Shown piece by piece: positions 1 to 11,902 of a stretch of DNA of 64,000 bases (its first letter is position 1; each line of letters starts with the position of its first letter). A program made the translations under genes and the position numbers. The stretch comes from Pardosa pseudoannulata. Lineage: Eukaryota > Arthropoda > Arachnida > Araneae > Lycosidae. The stretch spans positions 12,577,939-12,641,938 of the forward strand of contig CM063506.1 of assembly GCA_032207245.1 (NCBI GenBank), given 5' to 3'. Under the pieces are notes generated by a model. That model saw only the letters and a list, made by a program, of their open reading frames with translations. It made no database searches and was not told the origin of the DNA.

Positions 1-119
1 TACTTTAAAGTTTTCATAATTAAGCTTGAGTAATTTAATAAATATGTAGTATAAGTACAAAAAATATTTCGTTTAATTGAATTTTTTTTATTATTTAATA
101 CAATATAATTATCTTAAGC

Positions 120-164
120 ATTTAGATACTAGTAAATAATGTAATTATTTACTAGTATCTAAAT
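120..164. repeat. Perfect short-loop inverted repeat
   Basis: Two 21-bp arms (120-140 and 144-164) are exact reverse complements separated by only GTA. The arm reads ATTTAGATACTAGTAAATAA plus one T. No flanking element ends or target duplications are visible, so a template-switch palindrome is likelier than a transposon. Confidence 0.85.
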
Positions 165-839
165 TGTTACTGAAACATGTTTCTTTATTAAATGTCGCCA
201 TATTTAGAAATGTTTGCTTGTTACTTAGTCGTTGTTTTGTAGAGATTTGTGTATTTGTGTTTTTAAACACAATTAGAAATAAACTGAAGATTATTCTTCA
301 AACATTAGGTTATATCAAAAACATAATTTTCAGAATTTTTCACTTGAACTAAAATCAGTTGTTTGCAGCAAGTTAATTTGAAGCATGTTTTCAGTGTAGT
401 GTTCTCCAGTAGTCTCTGAACATAATTTTTAGTATAAAATCGAAGCTTGTTAGGATTTACAGTAGCATAAATAAACTTTTCAGCCAACAAGTTATAAAGT
501 ATTTTTCACTGCGCATATAAACACGAATATTCGATAGTCAATGATTTGAGAAAGTTAGAGAAGTCCAATAAACAATTTTCTATAGTTTTTATCTTAATAT
601 TATTACACAGGGAGTAAGAATTGGGTAGAAAAAGTCATCGAGAAAAAATTCGACATTCCAAATACATTACTACAAATTTTCAAGTTATTGAGGGCGGCGT
701 TCTGTTTTGATGAATTGTTACCTAGTTTGTGAATATTATATTATATAGACTAACTCTGACTCGCCAAATGCATCTACATCATTCCGACCAAATTCTCACT
801 GTGCTCTTTTATACTAATTGAGACGGCTTCTTTCAATAA
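165..839. other. AT-rich stretch, nothing recognised
   Basis: No coding signal, RNA gene or clear repeat boundary was seen. The small open frames have AT-driven composition and no recognisable motif. Confidence 0.5.
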
Positions 840-1160
840 GATAACGAATCTTGACACAGTACTTGCACTGTACAGGTTTCGTCTTAGGAGCTCAATGGAG
901 GCCATTCTTCGCCAAGGTGGTCCAAGTTGGAAGAGGAATGGGATGCTCCTTTTAGGATTGCTCTTTTAGATTAATTTCCAGATATGAATCCAAATGAGCA
1001 TTTGTTGGAGAGGATCGTAGAAAAACATTAGGCGGCTAGATCTCTAACTATCAAATTTCACCCAATGGGAAAATGCAGTTCTTTGGAGGTGTCAAAATTA
1101 CTTCCACAATGCATCAACATCTCCACGAAGTATTAAAGGAGTATTAACAGGCAAAAAGTA
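840..1160 (+). pseudogene. Tc1/mariner transposase remnant (C-terminal part)
   Basis: The frame from 975 reads FPDMNPNEHLLERIVEKH followed by a stop at 1029, then about 33 further codons before another stop near 1135. SPDLNPIEHLWD-type sequence is the hallmark around the second catalytic Asp of Tc1-family DDE/D transposases, so the D in PDMNP corresponds to a catalytic residue. The upstream part (840-970) has transposon-like composition but is frameshifted, and no inverted repeats were located. This is a dead fragment. The family call rests on one short motif. Confidence 0.6.
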
Positions 1161-1199
1161 ATTAAGTGTAGTTCTCATAGGGTAATTATAATAATTTAG

Positions 1200-2600
1200 T
1201 CTATAACTAAAATAAAAAAAGGGCAAGTGCTAGTTTGGAATTGATTAAATGATAATGAAACATATAACCACAAAACTCGAAGCTAAGGTGAAAAGAGTAA
1301 AAATATTTAAAAACAAATCTTTAATCCATGGAACTTGGTGGACTGAGAAAACTTGCATGGTTAAAGATTAAAGATACGATTAAGAAAATGGAAAAACAAT
1401 TAAATGTGTATTAATGATTTTAATGACTGTGGACACATATTTTATTGGTTAATTTATCAACTAAGTATATTTCGGGTTTTCATGAGTTATGGGATATGAA
1501 AGAATAACGTAACGAGTGTTTGATAATGGTATTCCAGGGCACAATGTAAGAGCCCGTAGTGTATTTTTCATTTTTTGAAAACTGAATATAATTACATCTA
1601 ATTAAGTTTGTTAAAGTTTGTGATGCTTTAAGATTTTTTAATACAGCCATTTTATCTTGTCCAAAGAATAGAATAAAGGAGTGAAGTTACACAGAACTTT
1701 GTATGCAACTTCTTGGCTAATTTAATTCATAAATTTGGTTGAAAGCGTTTATGGATGAGATTGTTTTATAATAAAAAGTAAAAACTTAGAATGAGTATTT
1801 TTTTATATACTCACCATTATTTTAGATCATATTAGAAATATGCATGTAATAAGACTGACCTCAAGATGGGTGGTTGCAGTCATGGCCCATAAAAATGACA
1901 CCGTTTTAGTTAAAGACCTTTATTAACAGATCGTTGGAGGACAGGTTCTTACTTCATTATAGTGAGAGGACATACTGCGGGGTCAGCTAGCATGAAGTTA
2001 GAAATAAAAAGGCTCTTAACACCTGAATCAACATCTCAGTCAAAATCTGTGGGAAAATCTCTAGGAAAATCTGCCTCCGATAGCGTGCATATCTTTTTCG
2101 TTTGGAAATTTCCTAAATTGTCAGCTAGGGTAATATAGAGTTATAATTGGTTACCCCCTTCTCTGAGGGCATAAACTGTAGCCCCAGTAGTCAGGTTAGG
2201 GGTTAAAAAGGGAAAGCAAAAGGACGCGAAAATTTTTGCCCTTAACTCAAGATTTGAAAACCCCTGAGAATTTTCTCGGGCTGTCTTAGGGATTTTATAT
2301 AAAATGCCTATATTAGTTTCCTGATCTAGTTTACTTTTCCTTACATACATACAATACCTAAAGCATTATGACCCCTTAAAAGTTTAGAAATCTGTTTAAT
2401 TCCTAAAAATATACTTGGCGGTTTATTCATTAATTTTGGCTAGGTAAAGAACATTCTTAAACTCATACTTTCCAGTGATGTTTCGGGAACTTGTGCAGTT
2501 AGTGAATACAAACGAAAAAGGAAAAAAAAACTTTTTTTTTAATAACCTTGTATCATAAATGGCTGGAAATGATTTGTAACTTTTGAACAACATATATCTG
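1200..2600. other. Intergenic, no gene recognised
   Basis: AT-rich sequence with no host coding signal. The part at 2140-2350 is somewhat richer in GC and has a 69-codon minus frame, but it contains no known motif and may be part of an unidentified repeat. Confidence 0.45.
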
Positions 2601-2635
2601 ATTATTTATAGTGATTGTGTATTTTTTTAAACAAA

Positions 2636-2743
<108 letters not shown>

Positions 2744-3140
2744 AGATTTAAAAGGGTTTTTTTAACATTGCAATGTCTTATGAGCTTTTCCCTCATAATT
2801 TCCAAAATTTATATCAATATCTTATAATATATAAAGAAATGAAAAGGTTTTTCAAGATAAATATAAGAGTGCAATTTAAGTTTTAAAAAACTGAATTTGT
2901 GTCCAGATATGACTATGCAAAAGGAATACTGTATTACTGCTTATACGTGAAATGTAATTATATTTCTAGTATACAGTTTTGTAGCTAAACAACTATGCAA
3001 CTTATTAAAAATGCAAGTGTATATTGTGAAAATTAAAAAATATATCGTAGTTATACTTATGTGTATTTCATTCTGTCTTTGAAACTATCCCCAAGAAAAG
3101 TCGAAGAACTTTCTTTTGTCGAACGTTTTTTATGAAAAGA

Positions 3141-3205
3141 ACATACTTTTTATTTTGCTACTATATGGACGACTTTTCTATATAGTAGCAAAATAAAAAG
3201 TATGT
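3141..3205. repeat. Long perfect inverted repeat (26-bp arms, 13-nt loop)
   Basis: Arms 3141-3166 and 3180-3205 are exact reverse complements, and pairing continues with A/T-rich complementarity outward. It could form a hairpin of about 30 bp. There is no TA or TTAA target duplication and no transposon-like end, so it is not obviously a MITE. Confidence 0.85.
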
Positions 3206-3359
3206 TTTTACATGATAAGTTAATGAAAGAATTGCTAACTATTCTATTAGAAATTTAAGCAAATGTCTAAACTCTAAAGTAGCCATAATGTTATGGTTTT
3301 TCGGTGTAAGACATGGAAAGAAAAAGATTGTATGTTCTTTTTTTTTTCCTCAGAGTAGG

Positions 3360-3700
3360 TAGTTAATAAAAGCGGGTTTTACAGAGTTCGCTAATTACTG
3401 TTATCGCAGCACTAATTACTGCACGACTTGAACATACGTCGTCATCCTATCAATACAACTCCAGTAGAATAGAGGGCAAGAAACTCGCTTTCTTCCTATA
3501 ATACATTTTGAACCTTTTTCTCTTTCCTCCCCGTTGTCTTTTGTACGAGTTCCTTTAGACTTCATTCAGCCAAAAACTGGACACACAACCTTTCAATGAC
3601 TTCATTAGAGATATAGGAGAGAGAGGAATGGGAGGGTGAAACCACAGGATAAAAAATGGAATAATAAAAAGCACCATCTGGAGCACGAAAGGAACGTTTT
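3360..3700. promoter_or_regulatory. Candidate regulatory island with paired homeodomain-type sites
   Basis: This stretch is of higher complexity than its surroundings. It contains the identical 10-mer CTAATTACTG twice (3391-3400 and 3412-3421), 21 bp apart start to start, or two helical turns. TAATTA is the core bound by many homeodomain proteins. No open frame or repeat accounts for the stretch. The assignment is inferred from composition and site spacing only. Confidence 0.3.
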
Positions 3701-4546
3701 AATTATTTAGGAATTAAGTCTGTTTTTCTTTTGAAATTTTGAAGCCTGTTTTTTTTCCCTTCGTTCGATACAGGTTTATAAAAGGAAAAAAGCCTTTCCT
3801 TGAGAAATGTCTGTATTTTCTTGAGAAATATAGTTCTCAAGTTATGTTCTCACGAAGATAAATGAGAATTTTTATACTCGAAATTCCCTTTGCCAGAATA
3901 GTCAAATACGCATGGTGGCATCGTGTATTACGCAGGTATTTAATTTAACTTTTTAGATTAAATACACTTTTGGTATTTTCTTTAAGGTAACCGACCATGT
4001 TCGAATACAAACTTTTGAAATCAGGTTTAAAGTTATAATATTAGACTATAAAATGTAAAGGTTAAAACGTAAACATCTATTTTTTTTTTTGTTGAAATTT
4101 GGCAAAAATGAAAAGATTAAGTAATTTAGGCTTTACAAAAATGCTCCTACCTTTAAAATTATATGTAAAACTTATCTCATTAATTGGCAAAACTGTACAC
4201 ACATATCCATTACACCTGCACTAAGCTAAAAGAATGATAATATATAAAAGTATTGTAGAGTTTAAGTCAACCGAATGATTTAGAGCAGCGGTATACAAAG
4301 TAATGATTTGAGGTTAGGGTTTCTTTTCCTAAAATTTAGGAAACCTCAAGATTTCCATATTTTTATATTCCTGGGAATTATACAGATACACAAATTTACA
4401 AACTATAATAACATTAAGTGAGTATATGTCTTAAAAAAACATTATGTTTGTCGGAACAATTTCTTTAGTTCAACCGAAAAAAAAATGTTCGTTTATTTCG
4501 GGTCAACAAATTTATTTGATTCAATAAACTAAATAATTATAAAATA

Positions 4547-5322
4547 CAGTGGGCTCCGCTTAATGTGATCGCGGTTAATGTTATCAATCGCTTATTGTTA
4601 TCGAAATCACTTTGTCCCGATTTTATCTATTCATTTGTATGTTAAAATTATAACTTTATGTGATCGTTACATCGGTATAACGTTACAACGTTATCAGTTT
4701 TCGAACCACATTTTAGATGGCAAAGGAATATTCACAATGTATTCAGAAACAACCCATTCTTTTCTTTTCCTTCGTTCTGGTTTTAATTTCTAAGAATTAT
4801 CCCTCTTTCACCTAAGGAAAAGGAGAAAAAACAAAGGAGAGGGAATTTACACGTTCCTGGAATTTTTCAGAAATACGCACACCTTTCTGGAGGTGAATAG
4901 TTGTCAGATAAGCAGAAGGCAACAAATTCTATTCGGAACTGAGAAGGAGCGTGTTCACATTTTATGCCTTGCTTGCTTACCTTCAGTTTGTCGATATGGA
5001 AGACAGAAAGCGAAATGATTTAACATTAAAACTAAATATCAGAATTTTAAATCGTTATCAAATTGACAGGTTGCCAAATATGAGTCACCGAAATGCTGAA
5101 GCGCAGTTAAACATTTCTCAGCTTCTGAATTGCATTGAAAGTGTTGAAACGTGGAGTACAACACCGCTCCGATGACTTTAAGAAACTTTATGATTACGAA
5201 AGATTTATCTAAAAAAGGGGGGGGGTTAAATTTGTCTTTTGTATACCATTTATTGTTATCAATCGGTTATTGCTATCAAACTCACGGTGTCCCAAACTGA
5301 TCACATTAAGCGGAGCTCACTG
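4547..5322 (+). mobile_element. Tigger/pogo family A, copy 1 (internally deleted)
   Basis: The element starts CAGTGGGCTCCGCTTAATGT and ends with the inverted complement (ACATTAAG-like to CACTG). It is flanked by the TA dinucleotides expected for Tc1/mariner/pogo insertions (4545-4546 and 5323-5324). Length is 776 bp, far short of the 2 kb or more of an autonomous Tigger. Only the start of the transposase survives inside it. Copies 2 and 3 lie at 12.8 and 20.4 kb. Confidence 0.88.
4996..5175 (+). pseudogene. CENP-B-like N-terminal DNA-binding domain remnant of Tigger transposase
   Basis: About 59 codons begin MEDRKRNDLTLKLNIRILNR and continue through LPNMSHRNAEAQLNISQ. This matches the CENP-B N-terminal helix-turn-helix of Tigger/pogo transposases (basic start, LTLKQKIEIL helix, then the recognition helix). 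The catalytic DDE domain is entirely missing, so it cannot be active. It lies inside the family A element. Confidence 0.75.
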
Positions 5323-5328
5323 TAGTGC

Positions 5329-5370
5329 TTTTTTTTTTTTTTTTTTTTTTTTTTTTTCTTTTTTTTTTTT

Positions 5371-5428
<58 letters not shown>
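5329..5428. repeat. Compound (T)n(GT)n(GA)n low-complexity tract
   Basis: A T-run of about 42 bases is interrupted by one C and followed by about 12 GT and 17 GA units. It sits immediately outside the TA at the 3' end of Tigger A copy 1, so the element inserted next to, or seeded, the tract. Confidence 0.95.
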
Positions 5429-5432
<4 letters not shown>

Positions 5433-5488
5433 TTTGATCAACGATAATTGAATCATTAAATATTATAAATCTGTGCTAGGTTTTAAGT

Positions 5489-5626
5489 ACAATTCCTCTA
5501 ACATCAGCTGAAGTTGAGAGGGTATTTTCTGCTGCAGAGTTGTTCATAACTAATCTAAGAACTAAGTTGAGTCTTAGAAGCGCAGATAGCTTATGTTTTC
5601 TTAAGTCATACTTCGAGAATGGGTAA
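5489..5626 (+). pseudogene. hAT transposase C-terminal (dimerisation) domain fragment
   Basis: Forty-five codons read TIPLTSAEVERVFSAAELFI, then NLRTKLSLRSADSLCFLKSY, FENG and a stop at 5624. The SAxxERVFSxAxxxxTxxRxxL pattern is the conserved hAT-family dimerisation motif at the transposase C-terminus. The natural stop follows it, so this is the true end of a transposase. The rest of the gene is not recognisable upstream, where the GA/GT tract and Tigger element intervene. No 3' hAT terminus was confirmed. Confidence 0.8.
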
Positions 5627-5639
5627 CTAATATATTTTA

Positions 5640-6915
5640 TATTTATTTTGCTGTTAAATTATAAAGTCTATTATATAAAGATGTATAAATTTTGGAATTT
5701 TTTTACATCTTTATTACGATAATTTTTATTAATATCAATTAAATTTTTAGTTATTTTAAATTTTGATGCCTTACCGAAAATTAAGGCAATGACTATGATG
5801 GCCTAAATCAGGCGTAGGATTCCCCAGAAATTTCCGGGATGGTATAAAGGAAGGAAAATCAGAAACCCTAGGAGAGAACCCTGTCGTGGTGGAGTGAAAA
5901 TTTTTGTAGGTAAATTTATTTGACGACAAAATATATTTTACTTTTCTTCAACAAATATCTGGTACCAGAAAGTCGAAGAGAAATAAAAATATATTATTGC
6001 TAAAAATAGAGCTAGAGTTAACTCTCGATATCTTGGAGTCATCGAGACCGAGAAAAGTACTTGAGATAACCAAAGTTCAAGATATAGGAAAAAAATGCAA
6101 ATAGTTATGTTTAAATAGCATCGACTTAAAGAAAAAATACAAGTAAACAGTTGTAAAGTGTGCATCAGAAATGCCAATAACTTGTTTTGAAATTCATATC
6201 TTCATTACATTTCAGTTGAAAGCATTCAAATCATTATTAAAGATAGACGGTTAAAATTTACTTGAACTCAAAAAATTATTATAACAATAATGACCTTAAT
6301 TATTTTTGGATACAGAAAAAGATATCACCTGTAACGTATAATTTAAAGTATTAGTATCATACTGAACTTAAATATATCATTTTGGTAGTCTTGATATTTT
6401 TTTCTGAATATAGGTTAATAAGAAAAATAGCATATTTTCAAGTGCTTGACGAGGTATAAAAATTGTTCTTTAGCACAGAAAGGATTGAATTTAGGTTCAA
6501 ATTGAAGTTTTTAAATAATTTTACTGATTGGAAATTTTTTTTATAAAAATATGTGTAATGGTTCAAGAGTAATCATATGCATAAGGAGGTGACATTACGT
6601 TTTGAGGAAGACTTTTTAAAAATTATTTTCTCGTGTAACTCATTAAATTGACTTTATTTTCAAGTTTTTTTTTGTTTACTATACAAAAATAACTATTTTT
6701 ACGCATGCACACACACATATTTAAAATTAATCTTTTAAAAGGTTTAAAGAGTGTTTAGTCTCCTTAATTTTCAACTTATGGAAAATCCCGAGATCCCTTT
6801 AGGAACCAACAGCTATCTGAAACTAATTCACTTTAAATCATATAACTCTATTCAGTTCAGTAACACGTTTTTTTTTCTTTTCGTTTTGAGCTTTCTTTGT
6901 TTCCTTTTCTGAACT
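5640..6915. other. Intergenic, nothing firm recognised
   Basis: AT-rich DNA. The first 250 bp may be the 3' untranslated tail of the hAT element whose transposase end is at 5489-5626, but no 3' terminal inverted repeat could be assigned. Confidence 0.4.
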
Positions 6916-6922
6916 CGTTTAA

Positions 6923-7492
6923 CCCATATTGGACCATATCGACTAAATATTTCTGAAAGCTATTAAAACTTTATCCTTATCATTAATATGGAGTAAGTAA
7001 GCATATTAAACCAAAACTTTGAAAAAATATTTTTAATTGTTAAAGAAATTAGCTGTCCTATAAATAGGACAACGGTCCTATGCACTACAAAAATTTAACA
7101 AATATCACTTACATCTCATTAAGCTTGTCCTAATTTTAAGACACCTTGTTTATACTTACAAAATACACGTGCAAAATATTTTTTTTTGACAAAAATTTTG
7201 AGCTACATTATTAGCTCTATATATAAACTACAAGTAACCCCCACAATGTTTAAAAAAGATAATAATAATAAATATGAAATTAAAGATTATAAAATGACAA
7301 TTTTTTAAGGGTTGCTAAAAATAAATTTTACAATACAATATAATTTGATTTCTCATTTTTTTTTGTTTCTATACTAAAGTGAGTTTATTTTATAGGTGTT
7401 AAAATAAAATACACTCAAAAAATATTTATAACTTTATTATTAAATGGAGTTTTATTTGCTGTCCTATTTATAGGACAGCGGTCCAATATGGG
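6923..7492. mobile_element. piggyBac-like non-autonomous element (TTAA target)
   Basis: The element begins CCCATATTGGACC and ends GGTCCAATATGGG, a 13-bp perfect inverted repeat with the CCC/GGG ends known for piggyBac. It is bounded on both sides by TTAA (6919-6922 and 7493-7496). It is 570 bp with no transposase. A 27-bp motif around the core TGTCCTATAAATAGGAC occurs at 7052-7078 and again, with two or three changes, at 7458-7484 beside the right end. It is probably a transposase-binding site. Confidence 0.85.
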
Positions 7493-7499
7493 TTAAACG

Positions 7500-8635
7500 C
7501 AATTTGAATGTGGTCGGTATCTTAACAATGGATGCTTAGAGTAAGATATTCAACAATATTCTGTCCACCTTGCTTTAGAAAGTACTTTTCATCTCTCTTT
7601 CTCTCTCTCTTTTCAGTCTGGTAATGTTTTACTAAATTTCCTATTGAGAAAGGAAAGTTTCATTTTTTTAAGGAGAAAATTCAATAGATATGGGATTGTT
7701 AGTTATAATCTTGTAAGATGAAAGTTTTAAAATTTTACAGCCATTATGAATATGCTGGTCCTATTGTGAGAATAATGGACAAATTTCTTGCTTTAATAGT
7801 TTGGATATCACATAAACTTTGAAAACTTATACAGTACTTTTAAAACTCATTGTAAAGCTGGGAAAAGTAAAAATTGAGGTAGTTGGAATATTATTGCATT
7901 AGGTTTTAAACTATAAATATATTTTTCAATATTTATTCAAAGATATATCTTGTAACCAAACAGGTAAGATAGCATCGATTTTCAGTGCATGAGAGTAAAT
8001 CTATGTATGGTAAGGAGGGTTTGCTAGTTTATAAAATTTTGCTAACGAACCATTGTATCTCAAAAATATACACTAATTACAACAATAATAATGTTGGGAG
8101 TATTACGGTCCATATTGTTTTTTATTTGAGAGATAATGAGACCAAAACTATGCACTTCGTTGTTGTAATAGTAAAAAGTAGCCCTGAACCTAAACTTTCC
8201 GATAACTAGGAACCTAACAAAGTTTAAAAAAATTGTTATTTACCTATCATCTGGATGATATAGTAGTACTAAGTATAAATTAGTATCACAGCATAAATAA
8301 AATAGGACCAGCCATAGTGTTTTTGTTGCCATAAAAAAACCTAAAAAATGCTGCCTCCCAAGAATAATTTTTTGGCCTGCTCCCTAAACAGTTTGCCTAT
8401 CACAAATATAGAATATTATCTATTTATTTAAGCGTACGAACAAAGGATATATGTCTACATTTGCGCAAGCAAATGCGATATGTATTACATATTTGTTTAG
8501 TTAATATTTTTACTCTTTTTTATGCAAAATTTTGACAACAAATAATTGAATTAATGTAAATATTTTAATTTTTGTATTGTTGAATGTTTTATATCGCAAT
8601 TTTACAACAGCTTAAAATATTTCCATAAAATCTTA
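7500..8635. other. Intergenic, no gene recognised
   Basis: AT-rich DNA between two transposons. A 74-codon plus frame at 7985-8209 has no motif and no codon bias different from its background. Confidence 0.45.
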
Positions 8636-8640
8636 TTTAA

Positions 8641-9579
8641 GGTATCCGTCTACGTTCGGAGAACTTTTTTCTTTAAACGTAGAAACTATTTCATGTTTTT
8701 ACATTTTTAGATATATTTTTTTATTATCATAGAGAATTACACTTAAAAAATTTATTCCTGAAGAAGTTTTTATAAAATTTTCAATAAATGAAGAAAATTT
8801 AGTAAAAAAATCGGGTTTTTCCAAAAGGTCTAATTTTTTAATAAATTAAATTATTTCAATACTTTTTGATGCAACACATTTCTTATACACTGGACTAGTG
8901 AATCACCTAAAATTTTTGTTTAATTTACATTTGGTAAAAAATTTTTGTCCTTCAAAATCATACACATTGAATTTTTAACGAATTTTCATCACCCTTATAT
9001 CTAACTATGAGTGTAACATCATTAAAAATTATCCAAATTTACAGATTTTAGGTCATTCACTAGTAAATACTATCAAAAACATTCATAATAATTTTCAACA
9101 AAATATTTTAAGAACTTTTTGAGAAATCACATTTTAAGTTTAGACATTTTATTAAAAATACCGTTCTGAGAAAAACGCATTTGAAGTTTATGACAGCAAC
9201 TTTAACTATTAAAAAATTAAAATACATGTTTAAAATTCCCCACACTTTCTTGATTCAAAACTTTCTAATTGCCAAGTTGCTAATTATTAAAAATACTAGA
9301 AAAATGTTTAAACTAATCTCCATGAAAATCTAAAAAGTTTTGTCCAAAAAATGCTCATTAAAAGGCTTTAAATTCGCAACTTCCTATTCCGAAGTCGCTA
9401 CTTCCATTTTGTTTCGACAGCTGTCACTGATGTTTAAACATCTGTAACTTTTCTTTAAAATGCGGTAGAGACAAAACAAAAACAGATTTAGAAGCCTAAA
9501 AGTTGAAATTTTACAACAGAGGAATAAAAAAAATTATGATTTTTGGCAAAAGATGAGGTTTTTAACGTAGACGGATACC
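8641..9579 (+). mobile_element. Long-TIR DNA element family D, copy 1
   Basis: The left end is GGTATCCGTCTACGTT and the right end is its exact reverse complement. Length is 939 bp with no coding capacity. The flanks read TTAA on both sides (8637-8640 and 9580-9583 by eye), suggesting a TTAA target, although copy 2 at 36.4 kb fits TAA better. A second copy in opposite orientation, alignable along its whole length, confirms a dispersed family. The superfamily is undecided: piggyBac-like and Harbinger-like insertion are both possible. Confidence 0.85.
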
Positions 9580-9583
9580 TTAA

Positions 9584-9990
9584 AATATTTAGCTCTGAAT
9601 GTGGTCGATTATGTTCACCACTATGTTTGCTATGGGCACCATATTTCTATGGTGCCCATAGAAATCCCTGTCAGTGTTTATGCCTCCCTTCAGAAAGCGG
9701 CGACGTCTTAACTTTCTATCAATTTGTGCCTGGTCCCCAATACAACTAAGTATAAAAAGCGAAATGTGATCCTGTCGTCGAAATATGTCGCGCGTTTTCC
9801 AGACCCCGTGCACAAGTGCGATGAGGCAGAAGTCTAAGTAGAATGAACATCTCACACCCACGCACATCAGTTGACGCGTGCTGCGGATGAAATTCAAGAT
9901 CCTAACAAAAGAATCGAGACTAGTCAAAGACTTTGACCTTAGTTAAACAACAAAACCTTTTTCTTTGTGTGTCTTTTGCCTCGTGCTTTG
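9584..9990. promoter_or_regulatory. GC-richer complex island next to element D
   Basis: This contains many CpGs (for example GGCGACGTC and GTCGCGCG), a perfect 14-bp hairpin at 9630-9661, and a 112-codon minus frame (9589-9927). That frame lacks an ATG-anchored conserved motif, and I judge it non-coding. Composition differs sharply from the neighbouring AT-rich DNA. It is a candidate conserved non-coding or enhancer element, inferred only from composition. Confidence 0.3.
9630..9661. repeat. Perfect 14-bp hairpin with TTTC loop
   Basis: CTATGGGCACCATA pairs exactly with TATGGTGCCCATAG across a 4-nt loop. The loop is too short for a standard microRNA precursor. It could be an extruding palindrome or a dyad protein-binding site. 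Confidence 0.85.
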
Positions 9991-10575
9991 GCTTCGACAT
10001 ATATTGCGGGATTCCCGGAACTGCTCTTGGTATTTATGCACTTGGGCGTTATTTAAGGGAAAATTTGTGTATACGGTTTGCTAAGCTTCTAGCGGAATTT
10101 TTTTTCTTTTAGTAGTGGGAACCGCAGATAAAAATACTGTCGTGAGATTTTTAAATACTACCAGTTGAAAACGATCTTTAGTTACAAAACATATTATAGG
10201 GAGAAAATTTGTATTATAAATCTAAGAAGATTGTGTGTTTGAAATGTGGTAGAAGAAGACTGTAGATTAAAAAAATAAAAATAGTTCTCTATTTTTATTT
10301 CGTATCAAAACCCTATACTGACCTGAGCAACTTATATTTCTTTAATACTATATTTTTCTATTAATAATATTTTTTAATTTTTTTAAATTGTTAATTTTGA
10401 TGTTTTTAGTAGTAAAAGTGTAAAAAATATGTAAATCTTGAAAATAAAATTTATATCGTATAAACACCATATACTATGTACAAATTCAAGTCACTATACA
10501 TTTTTTCTTTTTTTTTTTTTTTTTTAATAATATTTGTTAATGAGAAGACTTATATTTTAATCGTATATATTTTTT
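9991..10575. other. AT-rich intergenic DNA
   Basis: No gene was seen. A small imperfect hairpin of A/T runs lies at about 10275-10305, with a T-run at 10508-10525. Confidence 0.45.
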
Positions 10576-11175
10576 CATTATATGTTATACATTGTTATAT
10601 TATATGATACTAATTTAACTGCATGGAATTGGATCAATATCATATAATATTAAAATGAATAATATGTAATAAAATTTTTAAATCTCATTATATATATCTG
10701 CTAATAAAATATTTTAGAAATATTATTTAATCATATCCCTACACATCATAAATTGCATTTTATCTTTCATTGTACTTTATTGTGTTTAATTTTAGTATTT
10801 ATGCTGCTAACTCGAGCGTACTTTCTCTCTTTGTGCTCTACTTGCCTGCTTTGCACTTTTGACTTTATTCCGGCATTATATGTTATACATTGTTCCATTA
10901 TATGATACTAATTCAACTACATAGAATTGGACCAATATCATATAATATTAAAATGTATAATATGTAATAAAATATTTAAATCTCATTATATATAGCTGCT
11001 GTTAAAATATTTTATAAATATTATTTAATCATATCCCTACACATCATAAATTGCATTTTATCTTTCATTGTACTTTATTGTGTTTAATTTTAATATTTAT
11101 GTTGCTAACTCGAGCGTACTTTCTCTCTCTCTTTGTGCCCTACTTTATGCTTGTCATTTTTCACTTTATTCGGGC
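10576..11175 (+). repeat. Tandem duplication, unit about 298 bp
   Basis: Copy 1 starts at 10576 and copy 2 at 10874, both with CATTATATGTTATACATTGT. The copies stay alignable to the segment CTAACTCGAGCGTACTTTCT and the following TTTATTC. They differ by scattered substitutions and small indels (for example an extra CTCT in copy 2). A third, much more diverged partial match occurs at about 11590-11690, suggesting an older array. Confidence 0.85.
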
Positions 11176-11902
11176 ACAAAGGCTGTTACCTTCTCGAAAT
11201 TATTTACATTTTTATAATTTTACAAGATTTGTTTTCCAGTGGTACTGAATATTTTTCTGCTTCGCCATTATCAATATTGTTGTATGTATACAAAAATAGT
11301 TTTTTTTAAATGATTCAGATTTTAATTAGATTTTACTGACTTTGTCGAATCCAATTTTTTTATTATATTAGTAGTCATTACATACATACACACAAAAAGT
11401 CATTTTCCTTTTAATTTCAAAATATTTATTGTTGAGAATGAATAGTGATTGAATATACCATACATGTTAAACTTACTCCTAATGCTAAATACGTATAAAC
11501 AAACAAACATACATGTTATGGATAATGCTTTACTTTGATTTTAAAAGAATTAGAAGTAAATTACATTATTTATCATAGCTATACTTCAGAATGATCATTT
11601 AATTGTATTCCTTCAGATTATAAATTGTATTTTATATTTTATCGTACTTCATTGCTATTAACTTCAATATTTATTTACAAATTTTTGATTATACAATATA
11701 TTTTCCTCTAAGAGCTAATGCGATGTTCTTGTATATTTACTAAAAGGTTATTTAATCTTTCAATTTTTAATTAAAATTTACTGAATATGTCACATTTAAT
11801 ATGAATTTAGTCGCTCTCTACCCAAGCGTCATATCAAATTATCTTCATCGTTTGATAGGAGGCCCGACATTTTTACTGAAATAACCTTATGATTTTTTTT
11901 TC

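Noticed and set aside
9630..9661. microRNA precursor
   Set aside because: A 14-bp stem and 4-nt loop is too short; the 26-bp repeat at 3141-3205 has perfect pairing and lacks the bulges and length of a typical precursor.
9589..9927. 112-codon minus frame
   Set aside because: No domain, no splice context, and a frame start inside the end of element D; the GC-rich island alone can keep a frame open.
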